Assembly: GCA_036397755.1 (NCBI GenBank)
Contig: DASWII010000061.1
Span: 87,531 to 151,530 of the forward strand
DNA from: CAMYLY01 sp036397755
GTDB taxonomy: Bacteria > Gemmatimonadota > Gemmatimonadetes > Gemmatimonadales > GWC2-71-9
Direction of reading: 5' to 3'
DNA: 64,000 bases
The first letter of the stretch is position 1. Each line of letters begins with the position of its first letter. Both the position numbers and the translations under genes were made by a program. A model generated the notes under the pieces. The model searched no databases, was not told the DNA's origin, and saw only the letters and a list, made by a program, of their open reading frames with translations. Positions 7,443 to 15,662 of this stretch are shown piece by piece.

Positions 7443-10321
7443 GCCACGCCGTCGGCGACGTCGGCGTACGTGTCGAGCGGAGGACACGTACACACGAGGT
7501 GCCGGTCGCCGTGCGCCGCGTCGATGCGTCCCACGGCCGGCCAGAGCTTCGCTTCGCGGGTGGCCGGGGTGGGGAATGCGGCGAGCTCGCGCGAGTAGGG
7601 GCGGTCCCACACATCTGCCGCAACGTCGGACAGCGTGTGCGGCGCCAGCTTCAGCACATTGCGATCGGCGTCCGACTCGCCGCGCTCGACCGCGCGTATC
7701 TCGTGTCGAATCGCGATCAGCGCATCGCAAAACCGGTCGAGCTCCGCCTTCGACTCGCTCTCGGTCGGCTCGATCATCATGGTTCCGGGAACCGGGAACG
7801 ACACGGTCGGCGCGTGAAATCCGTAGTCCATGAGCCGCTTGGCCAGATCGTCGACCTCGATGCCGGCAGACTCCTTGAAGGGTCTCGTGTCGATGATGCA
7901 CTCGTGCGCGATGAGTCCGTGCTGGCCGGAATACAGCAAGTCGTACTGGCCTTCGAGCCGCTTCGCGATGTAGTTCGCATTGAGGATGGCGACTTTGGTG
8001 GCCATCGCCAGTCCCTCCGCCCCCATCAGGGCGATGTAGGACCACGAGATGGGCAGGATCGAGGGACTTCCCCACGGCGCTGCGGCGATCGTCCCGCAGG
8101 GAGACGGGATGCCGAGCGGGACCACAGGGTGATCCGGGAGAAACGCGGCGAGGTGCTCGGCCACACCGATCGGCCCCATCCCGGGTCCCCCGCCACCATG
8201 CGGAATGCAGAACGTCTTGTGCAGGTTGAGATGGCACACATCGGCGCCGATGTCCCCGGGGCGGCTGAGACCGACTAGGGCATTGAGGTTGGCACCATCC
8301 ATATAGACCTGACCGCCGCCATCGTGCACGATTTCGCAGATCTGACGAATCGTGCTTTCGAACACGCCGTGCGTGGACGGATACGTGATCATCAGCGCGG
8401 CCAGCCGATCCCGGTGCGCGTTGGCTTTGGTCCGCAAATCCTGCAAGTCGACGTTGCCGTTCGGGTCGGTCTTCACGACGACCACCCGCAATCCGGCCAT
8501 GACGGCGCTGGCAGGGTTGGTGCCATGAGCCGACTGCGGTATGAGGCACACGTCCCGCGCGGCCTCGCCCCGCGAGGTGTGGTAGGCCCGGATCGCGAGG
8601 AGGCCCGCATACTCGCCCTGCGAACCGGCGTTGGGTTGCAGCGAGATGGCCGCAAATCCCGTGATCTCCGCGAGCCACTGCTCCAGCTGGGTGAACAGCG
8701 TTGTGTACCCGCGGGTTTGCTCGCGTGGGGCGAATGGATGAATGCCGCCGAACTCGGACCACGTCACTGCCGCCATTTCGGTCGTCGCATTCAGCTTCAT
8801 CGTGCACGACCCGAGCGGAATCATCGCATGGGCCAGCGACAGATCCCGATTCTCGAGCCGCTTGAGGTAACGGAGCATCTCGGTCTCGGCGTGATACCGA
8901 TTGAACACGGGATGCAGGAGATAGGGTGTCCTGCGCGCCAAGTCCGCTGGGATCCTGGTGTCCGACTCCGCGGGAGGGACCTCACCCGGAATCGCTCCGA
9001 GCAGGCTCGCGAGCATAGCGACCTCCTCGGCGGTCGTGCGTTCGTCCAGGGTGATCCCGATGCTCGTATCGCCGATCTGTCGCAGGTTCACGTGGTGCGC
9101 TGCCGCCGCGTCCAGCGTGGCTCTGACCCTGCCGGCCTCCGCTTCGAGGCGGAGCGTGTCAAAGAAGCGCTCGTGCACCACGCGATAGCCCGCGGCGGCG
9201 GCGGCCTTGCCGAGTGCGACGGCGTGCGCGTGTACGCGCCGCGCGATGCGGCGCAGCCCCTCCGGGCCGTGATAGACCGCATACATGGCGGCCATGACCG
9301 CTAGGAGGACCTGTGCCGTGCAGACGTTGCTCGTGGCCTTTTCGCGACGGATGTGCTGCTCGCGGGTCTGGAGGGCCATTCGGAGGGCGACGCGGCCGGC
9401 GGCGTCTCGCGTGACCCCGATGATTCGACCCGGAACGTGCCGCTTCAGGGTGTCGCGGGTGGCGAAGAACGCCGCATGCGGGCCGCCGTATCCCAAGGGA
9501 ACGCCGAATCGCTGCGAGTTGCCGACGGCGACGTCGGCCCCCCACGTCCCCGGCGGCTCGAGCAGCAGGAGTGCCAGCAGGTCCGTGGCGACCACCACCA
9601 ACGCGCCGGTGTCGTGGGCGCGCGTGACGGTCGCTCGGTAGTCACAAACCTCACCGTCCGAGGCCGGGTATTGCAGGAGCACGCCGATCGTGTCGTCAGG
9701 TAACGGATCATGCAACGGGTCGAGGCGTCGAACCTCGACGCCCCGCGCGGCTGCCCGCGTCTCCACGACCGCAATCGTCTGAGGGTGGCAGCGGTCGTCC
9801 ACGGCGAAGACGGCGTGCGTCGAGGTCCTGGCAACCGCGAGGCACAAGCTCATCGCCTCCGCGGCCGCCGTCCCTTCGTCCAACAGAGACGCGTTGGCCA
9901 CGTCGAACCCGGTGAGGTCCGAGACCATCGTCTGGAAATCGAGCAGGGCCTCGAGGCGCCCTTGCGAGATCTCCGCCTGGTACGGGGTGTACGCGGAGTA
10001 CCAGCCCGGATTCTCCAGGATGTTGCGCTGAATCACGGGGGGGACGACGCAGTCCGCGTAGCCCATCCCGATGAGCGATCGATACACCTGGTTCTGGCTG
10101 GCGAGCTCGTGCAGGTCGGCGAGCACGCGCTGCTCGGATCGCGGCTCGGGAAGGCGCAAGGGCTGCGCCAGTCGGATATCGGAGGGCACGGCCGCGTCGA
10201 TCAGATCGTCGAGCGATGAGTAGCCGAGCGTCTCCAGCATCACGGCGATATCAGCGGGTCGCGGGCCGAGATGGCGCCAGGCAAAGTGGTCTGGATGAGG
10301 ACCCGACGGCAGGTCAGTCAT
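7439..10321 (-). CDS. gcvP: Glycine dehydrogenase (decarboxylating), P-protein of the glycine cleavage system
   Basis: A 960-aa full-length fused P-protein (both GDC-P halves in one chain). The C-terminal half holds the PLP-lysine segment HKTFCIPHGGGGPGMGPIG (Lys near residue 700) and the N-terminal half holds typical GcvP motifs (SLIGMGYADCVVPPVIQRN, YTPYQAEISQGRLEAL). It decarboxylates glycine and loads aminomethyl onto lipoyl-GcvH, which is encoded immediately upstream. An AGGATA ribosome site precedes the ATG. No gcvT lies in the window, so the T-protein must be elsewhere. Confidence 0.97.
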   Translation of the reverse strand: MTDLPSGPHPDHFAWRHLGPRPADIAVMLETLGYSSLDDLIDAAVPSDIRLAQPLRLPEPRSEQRVLADLHELASQNQVYRSLIGMGYADCVVPPVIQRNILENPGWYSAYTPYQAEISQGRLEALLDFQTMVSDLTGFDVANASLLDEGTAAAEAMSLCLAVARTSTHAVFAVDDRCHPQTIAVVETRAAARGVEVRRLDPLHDPLPDDTIGVLLQYPASDGEVCDYRATVTRAHDTGALVVVATDLLALLLLEPPGTWGADVAVGNSQRFGVPLGYGGPHAAFFATRDTLKRHVPGRIIGVTRDAAGRVALRMALQTREQHIRREKATSNVCTAQVLLAVMAAMYAVYHGPEGLRRIARRVHAHAVALGKAAAAAGYRVVHERFFDTLRLEAEAGRVRATLDAAAAHHVNLRQIGDTSIGITLDERTTAEEVAMLASLLGAIPGEVPPAESDTRIPADLARRTPYLLHPVFNRYHAETEMLRYLKRLENRDLSLAHAMIPLGSCTMKLNATTEMAAVTWSEFGGIHPFAPREQTRGYTTLFTQLEQWLAEITGFAAISLQPNAGSQGEYAGLLAIRAYHTSRGEAARDVCLIPQSAHGTNPASAVMAGLRVVVVKTDPNGNVDLQDLRTKANAHRDRLAALMITYPSTHGVFESTIRQICEIVHDGGGQVYMDGANLNALVGLSRPGDIGADVCHLNLHKTFCIPHGGGGPGMGPIGVAEHLAAFLPDHPVVPLGIPSPCGTIAAAPWGSPSILPISWSYIALMGAEGLAMATKVAILNANYIAKRLEGQYDLLYSGQHGLIAHECIIDTRPFKESAGIEVDDLAKRLMDYGFHAPTVSFPVPGTMMIEPTESESKAELDRFCDALIAIRHEIRAVERGESDADRNVLKLAPHTLSDVAADVWDRPYSRELAAFPTPATREAKLWPAVGRIDAAHGDRHLVCTCPPLDTYADVADGVA

Positions 10322-10343
10322 GAGGGTATCCTATGAAGGACAA

Positions 10344-10369
10344 CGCCCCGGGAAACGGTCCCCGGGGCG
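10344..10369 (-). terminator. GC-rich hairpin between gcvH and gcvP
   Basis: A perfect 9-bp inverted repeat (CGCCCCGGG at 10344-10352 with CCCGGGGCG at 10361-10369) encloses an 8-base loop. No strong T-run follows on the minus strand. It could be a partial terminator or mRNA-processing element that tunes gcvP relative to gcvH; a full stop is unlikely because gcvP follows on the same strand. Confidence 0.4.
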
Positions 10370-10413
10370 CGTCGCGATATGCGCAGCACGATCCACCTCG
10401 CACCGGTCGGGGG

Positions 10414-10803
10414 TCACTCCCCGATATGTGATGCGTAATCGGCGGCGGTCAGCAACGTGCTCAGGACGTTGGGATCCGCCAGGGCAATCTTGATCATCCA
10501 CCCATCGCCGTAGGGATCCCGGTTCACAACCGCCGGATCGCCATCGAGGGCATCGTTGACCTCGACGACCTCTCCAGCCACGGGGCAATAGAGCTCCGAT
10601 ACGGCTTTCACGGCCTCGATCGTTCCGAAAGTGGCCATGCGATCGAACGTGTCACCCACCGCAGGAAGCTCCACGTAGACGACGTCGCCGAGTTCGCCTT
10701 GAGCATAGTCGGTAATACCAACAATGACGACGCCGGCGTCGTCCGACGGCTTCACGTACTCGTGCTCTTCCGTGTAGTACAATGACTCGGGAATGTCTGA
10801 CAT
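10414..10803 (-). CDS. gcvH: Glycine cleavage system H protein
   Basis: A 129-aa lipoyl-carrier protein beginning MSDIPESLYYTEEHEYVK. The lipoylated lysine lies in GTIEAVKAVSEL (Lys66), and the ELGDVVYVELP and GDGWMIKI segments are typical of GcvH. It shuttles the aminomethyl group between the P, T and L proteins. The start at 10803 gives the family's usual length; an upstream in-frame extension to 10869 is not conserved. The P-protein and a LipM-like transferase are encoded downstream, giving a carrier, enzyme and modifier in one transcription unit. Confidence 0.96.
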   Translation of the reverse strand: MSDIPESLYYTEEHEYVKPSDDAGVVIVGITDYAQGELGDVVYVELPAVGDTFDRMATFGTIEAVKAVSELYCPVAGEVVEVNDALDGDPAVVNRDPYGDGWMIKIALADPNVLSTLLTAADYASHIGE

Positions 10804-10865
10804 GGCCCAGCATCCAGTGGCTAGGGTTCGGGCGAGGGGTAGGTTATTCGCGGGCCCTCCCAGTG

Positions 10866-11951
10866 TCAACCTGGCCTGCGGGCCAGGTCCGCGATGTCGT
10901 GGACCGGTCGTTCGGTGGTGGTGGTCGCGCCGAGCGATACGTAACCCGACGCACCGGAGTGGCGGCCTCGCATCTGTTCAGGGTCGACCCACGGTCGCAC
11001 GTCGATCCGGGCGGCACACCGCGGGTCGTCGAGGCCTGTTTCCCACGCGAGCGCGATCGCCGTGCCGGCCGATACGGTCGCTGCGCGATAGGCTACCGAT
11101 CCCTGGGATTCGGTGAGGACGATCGCCCGCTCGGCCAAACCCAACGCGGCCGCGAGGTGCCCGGGATCGGCGGTGGCCGGTGTCAGGAACGGCGGGATTC
11201 CGGTCACGGGCGCGAAGGAGCCGACCGTGAAGAGCGACGTGGGTCCGCCCGCATCATGGGCCCGTGCCAGGATGCCGGCCGTCGCGGCGGTCCACCCGTC
11301 CGCCGTGAGGACGGCTGCCACCGCCGGGGGAGGTGTCCCGGCAGCCTTGGATGCCCCGGCCCGGCGCAGCGCAGCCCAGGCACCGTGTGCCTGCGTTTCG
11401 AGTTGAGCGAGCGTTCCGGCGTTGTCGATGACCAGGTCCGCTGCCGCGCGCTTGTCGGCGGATGGTTGCTGGGCACGCAGCAGGCTTCGAGCCTCGTCAG
11501 CCCCTAGGTCGCGGTGGCGGACAAGACGCTCGTGCCGCACCGTCTCAGGAGCGTCTACGACCACGATGACGTCGAAGTCGACGGGGTCGAGTGCTTCGAA
11601 CAGGAGCGCGATGTCGTGCACGACGACGCAATCGCCGCGGCCCGCGGCCTCGGACTCGCGCAGTGCGCGCCGGGCCTGGACGGCGGGGTGCACGATGGCA
11701 TTGAGGGTCGCACGTGCGACCCCGTCTCCCATCACGCGCCGACGCAGCGCGGCGCGGTCGAGCCGTCCGTCGCTCGTAAGCACTTTGGGTCCAAAAGACC
11801 GCACGATGGCCTCGAGCACGGGAGAACCTGGCGCCTGGACCTCGCGGACCAGCACGTCGGCGTCGATCAGCGTGGCTCCCCAGGCCGCGAACCAACTTGA
11901 CACGGTCGATTTGCCCGCCGCCACATTGCCCGTAAGCCCGACCCGAAGCAT
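10866..11951 (-). CDS. coaE: Dephospho-CoA kinase with an additional unrecognised C-terminal domain
   Basis: A 361-aa protein. Residues 1-205 are a complete CoaE: P-loop GLTGNVAAGKSTVSSWF, DADVLVREV and the lid region (ERLVRHRDLGADEA), for the last step of CoA synthesis. CoaE normally ends near 200 aa; here about 155 residues follow (AAVLTADGWTAATAGIL, TLASFAP-like TVGSFAPVTGIPPF, AIALAWETGLDDPRC) that I do not recognise. The frame is continuous. I chose ATG 11951, which has an AGGCGG site, over a TTG at 11969. Confidence 0.85.
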   Translation of the reverse strand: MLRVGLTGNVAAGKSTVSSWFAAWGATLIDADVLVREVQAPGSPVLEAIVRSFGPKVLTSDGRLDRAALRRRVMGDGVARATLNAIVHPAVQARRALRESEAAGRGDCVVVHDIALLFEALDPVDFDVIVVVDAPETVRHERLVRHRDLGADEARSLLRAQQPSADKRAAADLVIDNAGTLAQLETQAHGAWAALRRAGASKAAGTPPPAVAAVLTADGWTAATAGILARAHDAGGPTSLFTVGSFAPVTGIPPFLTPATADPGHLAAALGLAERAIVLTESQGSVAYRAATVSAGTAIALAWETGLDDPRCAARIDVRPWVDPEQMRGRHSGASGYVSLGATTTTERPVHDIADLARRPG

Positions 11952-11965
11952 GTCGGCCGCCGCCT

Positions 11966-12568
11966 TCAAAGGAGGATGGTCTGCCGCGCGTCCTTGCGAG
12001 GTACGTCGTGACAGTGCCGGCAGCGTGCTTCATAGGCTTCGCTTCCGCCCACCATGATGGTGGGCGAATCGTACGGTGCCGGGCGGCCGTCGATGAGCCG
12101 CTGGTTACGCGATGCGGCCTCGCCGCACTTCACGCAGATCGCGTGGAGCTTGTCCACGAACTCCGCGATCGCCAGCATCTGCGCCATCGGTCCGAACGGT
12201 TCACCGCGGAAGTCCGTGTCGGTTCCGGCCACGATCACGCGGACCCCCCGATCGGCGAGAGCAGAGCACACGCGGACGATCCCCTCATCCAGGAACTGCG
12301 CTTCATCGACCGCCACGACGGTGGCCGCCACGTCGATCAATCGCATGACCTGGGCCGCTGAATCCGCCGGCTGCGCGTCCACCGACACTCCGTCATGCGT
12401 CACCACCTGGTATACGCCGAACCGATCATCGAGGTGCGATTTGAAGACCTGGACTCGCTTCTTGGCGATGAGCGCCCGCCGGACGCGGCGGATGAGTTCC
12501 TCACTCTTACCACTGAACATCACGCCGGTGATCACTTCGATCCATCCCGGCTTGACGGCGTGAATCAT
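11966..12568 (-). CDS. tdk: Thymidine kinase (type II)
   Basis: A 200-aa type II thymidine kinase: P-loop GVMFSGKSEELIRRVRR, DEAQFLDEG, the lid GTDTDFRGEPFGPM and a structural zinc site formed by CVKCGEA and CRHCHD. It phosphorylates thymidine in nucleotide salvage. It is the first gene of the long minus-strand run and lies divergent from the HU gene across a 183-bp promoter region. Confidence 0.96.
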   Translation of the reverse strand: MIHAVKPGWIEVITGVMFSGKSEELIRRVRRALIAKKRVQVFKSHLDDRFGVYQVVTHDGVSVDAQPADSAAQVMRLIDVAATVVAVDEAQFLDEGIVRVCSALADRGVRVIVAGTDTDFRGEPFGPMAQMLAIAEFVDKLHAICVKCGEAASRNQRLIDGRPAPYDSPTIMVGGSEAYEARCRHCHDVPRKDARQTILL

Positions 12569-12593
12569 GGTAGCCCCAGAGGGAAGGTGGTGC

Positions 12594-12614
12594 CGCGGGG
12601 GAGGGTACCCCGCG
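12594..12614 (-). promoter_or_regulatory. Hairpin in the leader of tdk
   Basis: An inverted repeat CGCGGGG (12594-12600) and CCCCGCG (12608-12614) with a 7-base loop lies about 26 bases upstream of the tdk start on its own strand. It would be a stable stem in the tdk leader. The role is unknown. Confidence 0.35.
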
Positions 12615-12626
12615 AACCCAGCCCTG

Positions 12627-12638
12627 GCAAGCGCTTGC
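12627..12638. promoter_or_regulatory. 12-bp perfect palindrome in the tdk-HU divergent promoter region
   Basis: GCAAGCGCTTGC reads identically on both strands and lies midway between the two divergent starts. It overlaps a weak -35-like TTGCGG (12635-12640) that would face HU. It is a possible dimeric-regulator operator; the regulator is unknown. Confidence 0.35.
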
Positions 12639-12751
12639 GGAGCGGCCTATCGAGTCGGTACTAATGTGGCATCGACGCGGACGCGCGGGATGCGAAACGG
12701 TGCCAGCGAAGCGCGTCACCACCACGACACCAGGTGCCGCAAGGGGGCAGC

Positions 12752-13033
12752 TTGAACAAAACGGATCTCATCGAATCGTTGGCCGCGGAGGCGAATCTCT
12801 CGAAGGCCGAGGCAGGACGCGCTATCGACGCGCTGTTTGGAACGAGCGGAGTGATCGCCAACGCCCTCAAGGGTGGTGACAGGGTCCAGATCACTGGATT
12901 CGGGACCTTCCAGGCCAGAAAGCGCGCCGCACGGACGGGTCGGAACCCAAAGACTGGCGAGGCCATCAACATCGCCGCCGCGGTGGCACCGGCGTTCAAG
13001 CCCGGTCAGGGTCTGAAGGATGCGCTGAACTAG
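12752..13033 (+). CDS. HU-family DNA-binding protein
   Basis: A 93-aa HU/IHF-fold nucleoid protein. It starts with the family's usual LNKTDLIESLAAEANLSKAEA and carries the arm region RVQITGFGTFQARKRAARTGRNPKTGE. It bends and compacts DNA as a dimer. I chose the TTG at 12752, preceded by AAGGGGG (12741-12747), because it aligns with normal HU N-termini; a GTG at 12734 would add six residues. It is monocistronic, followed by a strong hairpin. Confidence 0.93.
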   Translation: MNKTDLIESLAAEANLSKAEAGRAIDALFGTSGVIANALKGGDRVQITGFGTFQARKRAARTGRNPKTGEAINIAAAVAPAFKPGQGLKDALN

Positions 13034-13055
13034 CCGCCGATTCGGAACGAGACAC

Positions 13056-13086
13056 GGGGCCCTGCACGGCCGGCGTGCGGGGCCCC
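13056..13086 (+). terminator. Stem-loop terminator between HU and the convergent helicase-like gene
   Basis: A 13-bp stem pairs 13056-13068 with 13074-13086 (one T.G wobble) around a 5-base GCCGG loop. It lies 22 bp past the HU stop and 20 bp before the end of the convergent gene, so it probably serves both strands. The T-run is weak (GTTT at 13091). Confidence 0.65.
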
Positions 13087-13105
13087 GGGCGTTTGGCGGG
13101 GCCTC

Positions 13106-14410
13106 CTAGCGGAGGTCCAGCGTCACCTTGACCGAGCGGCCACGCAAGTTCGTGGCTTCCAGGCCGCTAATGGCTTGTTTAACGGATGGAGTTCGGATCT
13201 GGATCAGCGCGAACGTGTCATGCAGGTCCACGCGCCCGACATGGTCGCGCGGGATGCCCGCCGCGTTCAGCAAGGCCCCCACGAGGTCGCTCGGGCGCAA
13301 GCCCTGTCGCCGGCCGCTATCCACGCGCAGATGGACCCAGGTTGGCAGATCCTCTTCGCCGTCGGTTGTGGACGTCGTGCCGGCGGTCGCGTGCAGCGCA
13401 GCCGCGGCGATCGCCGCCGCGTCGTACCGATCGAACAACGGAGCGAGCGCAAGCAGCCCCTCAACCTGATCGCCGGTGTGGAGCTGCTGCTCGATGGCCC
13501 GCCGGAGCGCTGCCGCACGGTCGCGGGCGCGGTCGACCTCGACCACGAGCCGGACCGACTTGATCGGTTCCGCAATGCGGCGGAGGTAGGCCTGCTGCCA
13601 GGGCCGCGCGAGGATCCACACTTCCGCGGCGAGCCCCGACAGTGCCTCGAACACGTCCGGCGTCGGCAGGTCGGTCGCGATGGCCAGCGTGGCCTTGCCG
13701 GACGCCGCGTCCTCAGCAAGCCGCACGGTCGGATCGTCTCGATACCGCGCCCAGCGGTCCGTCCCCATTGGGTCCCACAGGATCGTAGAAGAGGGATCGA
13801 GCGCATCGAGGGCCCCGGAAACGGCGTCGTGGAGGCGGCGGGCGCCCACAATGGTCACGCGGGCGGGGCCGAGCGGCTCGGCCGGTGCCGAGACGGCGTT
13901 GAGGATCGGAGCACGAGGAGCGTAGCGTTCCACGAAGTCTGCCGCGCCGTCAGGGTCCGAGGTGACCAGTACACGCTGGGCGGCTTGATGGTCCGCCAGC
14001 ACGGCATTGGCCGCTCGGCGATCGGTCGCATTCAATAGCTCGGGCCACAGGACCACGATGCGGCTGAGCGTGCCGGCCGCCAGCAGCGATCTGCCGGCCA
14101 AGCCGAGCGCCGCGCCCGGAGTGGCGACCACCGTGGGGTGTTCGATGCTCTTGAGGAGTCGTGCCGTCCGCGCAAGCCCGCCAGCCACCACCACGCGCTG
14201 CTCGGGCAGAGTGCCCAGGGTCATCCCCACGTCGTCGGTCAGTCCCTCCGCTGGTGCCAGCACCAGGGTGAGTCCCGTCCCGCGTCCCATCTGGGCGAAC
14301 AATGGGCCGACCCCCCAACTGGCGGGAGGGCAAACGTAGAGCAGCGGGTTGCCGCTAGTCAGTGCCGCGCGGTGGCCGGCACTGAACTCGGGCGCGAGAG
14401 ACGGAATCAC
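13106..14410 (-). CDS. Degenerate DEAD-box-helicase-like protein with C-terminal DbpA-type RNA-binding domain
   Basis: A 434-aa protein. The last ~75 residues (from WVHLRVDSGRRQGL to KVTLDLR) match the DbpA RNA-binding domain found at the C-terminus of DEAD-box helicases (LVGALLNAAGI, VGRVDLHDTFALIQI). The N-terminal ~350 residues have the length and rhythm of tandem RecA-like helicase domains. They lack a Walker A: the expected position reads NPLLYVCPPASWG with no GKT. They also lack a DEAD box (RIVVLWPELLN). It probably binds structured RNA without ATP-driven unwinding; the RNA target is unknown. Confidence 0.7.
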   Translation of the reverse strand: MIPSLAPEFSAGHRAALTSGNPLLYVCPPASWGVGPLFAQMGRGTGLTLVLAPAEGLTDDVGMTLGTLPEQRVVVAGGLARTARLLKSIEHPTVVATPGAALGLAGRSLLAAGTLSRIVVLWPELLNATDRRAANAVLADHQAAQRVLVTSDPDGAADFVERYAPRAPILNAVSAPAEPLGPARVTIVGARRLHDAVSGALDALDPSSTILWDPMGTDRWARYRDDPTVRLAEDAASGKATLAIATDLPTPDVFEALSGLAAEVWILARPWQQAYLRRIAEPIKSVRLVVEVDRARDRAAALRRAIEQQLHTGDQVEGLLALAPLFDRYDAAAIAAAALHATAGTTSTTDGEEDLPTWVHLRVDSGRRQGLRPSDLVGALLNAAGIPRDHVGRVDLHDTFALIQIRTPSVKQAISGLEATNLRGRSVKVTLDLR

Positions 14411-14507
14411 GGGGTTCCTCGGTTGTCAAAGATGGCGGGGGGATGGTACCCCACGCGGGGGTCGCACGCAACGGGGCCGGACGTTGACACGGCCTGCCCT
14501 GACGTCA

Positions 14508-15662
14508 ATGCTTGCGGTCATGCTTCGGTCTGGTTGCCGTGCCGCTGCCGCTGGCCTGCTCGTGGCCGCGTCGAGCGCCGCCGCGGAGGGACAACAGCGT
14601 CCGACCGCGCGAGATCTCGGTGTCGCGGTCGGGGCGGTTGCCCGCGGGCCCCTCAACGCCATCACGGACGTCGGTGGCGTCCGGGTCGGCCATACGACCA
14701 TCGCGTCGGGCGACTCCCTCAATACCGGTGTGACGGTCGTCCTCCCGCCAGGGGACAATGTCTTTCAGCGCAAGGTTCCGGCCGCCGTGGTTGTCGGCAA
14801 CGGCTTCGGGAAGCTCGTTGGCGTGACGCAGATCGAGGAATTGGGGGAACTGGAGTCGCCGATCGTGCTGACGTGCACGTTGTGCGTGCACCGGGCTGCG
14901 GACGCCCTCGTGACGTATCTGCTCGGGCTGCCAGGGAATGAACTCGTCCGCTCGGTGAACGTGGTGGTTGGGGAGACGAATGACGGGTTCCTCAACGACA
15001 TCCGCAGCCGTCCGGTTCAAGCGGGCGACGTACTCGATGCCATCATGCACGCCCGAGCGGGCCCGGTCGAGCAGGGGTCGGTCGGTGCGGGCCGCGGGAC
15101 GGTGGCGTTCGGATGGAAGGGGGGGATCGGGACCGCAAGCAGGCAGCTGGACGATTCCTTGGGTGGATGGATGATCGGCGTCTTGACCCAGACCAATTTT
15201 GGCGGGGCACTGACGATCGGTGGTGCCCCGGTCGGGCGCGAGCTCGGGGTCAGCGATCCACGTGAGCCCACGCACCGTGGTGGACAGGCAAGGGATGACC
15301 GGGAGGGGTCGGTGATGATCGTGGTGGCCACCGACGCACCGATCGACGCGCTGGGTCTCACGCGGATGGCTCGCCGAGCCCTGGTGGGCATGGCGCGCAC
15401 GGGAAGCGCGATGTCGAGCGGGTCTGGCGATTACGTCATTGCCTTCAGTACCGTATCGCGGTCGGAGTTTCCCGCCGGCGGTGGCTTGCGCGGGGCCGCC
15501 CTGAGCCCGTTCTTCGTTGCGGTGGCGGACGCGAGCGAAGAGGCGGTCTACAACTCATTGTTGCAGGCAACGGACGTGCACGGCTTCCGTGGGTTGGTAC
15601 GAGCGCTCCCTGTGGATTCGACCGTTGCCATTCTCCAACGCTACGGGGTGATACCACCGTGA
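14508..15662 (+). CDS. Exported P1-family peptidase (DmpA/BapA-like, S58)
   Basis: About 384 aa with a signal peptide (RAAAAGLLVAASSAAAEG). The mature enzyme opens with TARDLGVAVG and GPLNAITDVGGVRVGHTT, typical of the DmpA family. Self-cleavage and the N-terminal nucleophile are expected at Gly267-Ser268 in GSVMIVVATDAP, and a conserved GSGDYVIAFST segment follows. The family acts on D-amino-acid or beta-amino-acid N-termini of short peptides; the true substrate here is unknown. ATG 14508 and ATG 14520 are both possible starts. The stop overlaps the next start as GTGA. Confidence 0.88.
   Translation: MLAVMLRSGCRAAAAGLLVAASSAAAEGQQRPTARDLGVAVGAVARGPLNAITDVGGVRVGHTTIASGDSLNTGVTVVLPPGDNVFQRKVPAAVVVGNGFGKLVGVTQIEELGELESPIVLTCTLCVHRAADALVTYLLGLPGNELVRSVNVVVGETNDGFLNDIRSRPVQAGDVLDAIMHARAGPVEQGSVGAGRGTVAFGWKGGIGTASRQLDDSLGGWMIGVLTQTNFGGALTIGGAPVGRELGVSDPREPTHRGGQARDDREGSVMIVVATDAPIDALGLTRMARRALVGMARTGSAMSSGSGDYVIAFSTVSRSEFPAGGGLRGAALSPFFVAVADASEEAVYNSLLQATDVHGFRGLVRALPVDSTVAILQRYGVIPP

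Noticed and set aside
7443..8807. N-terminal extension of the LplA/LipM-like protein
   Set aside because: It runs inside gcvP in another frame and lacks homology; the GTG at 7442 gives a normal-length enzyme.
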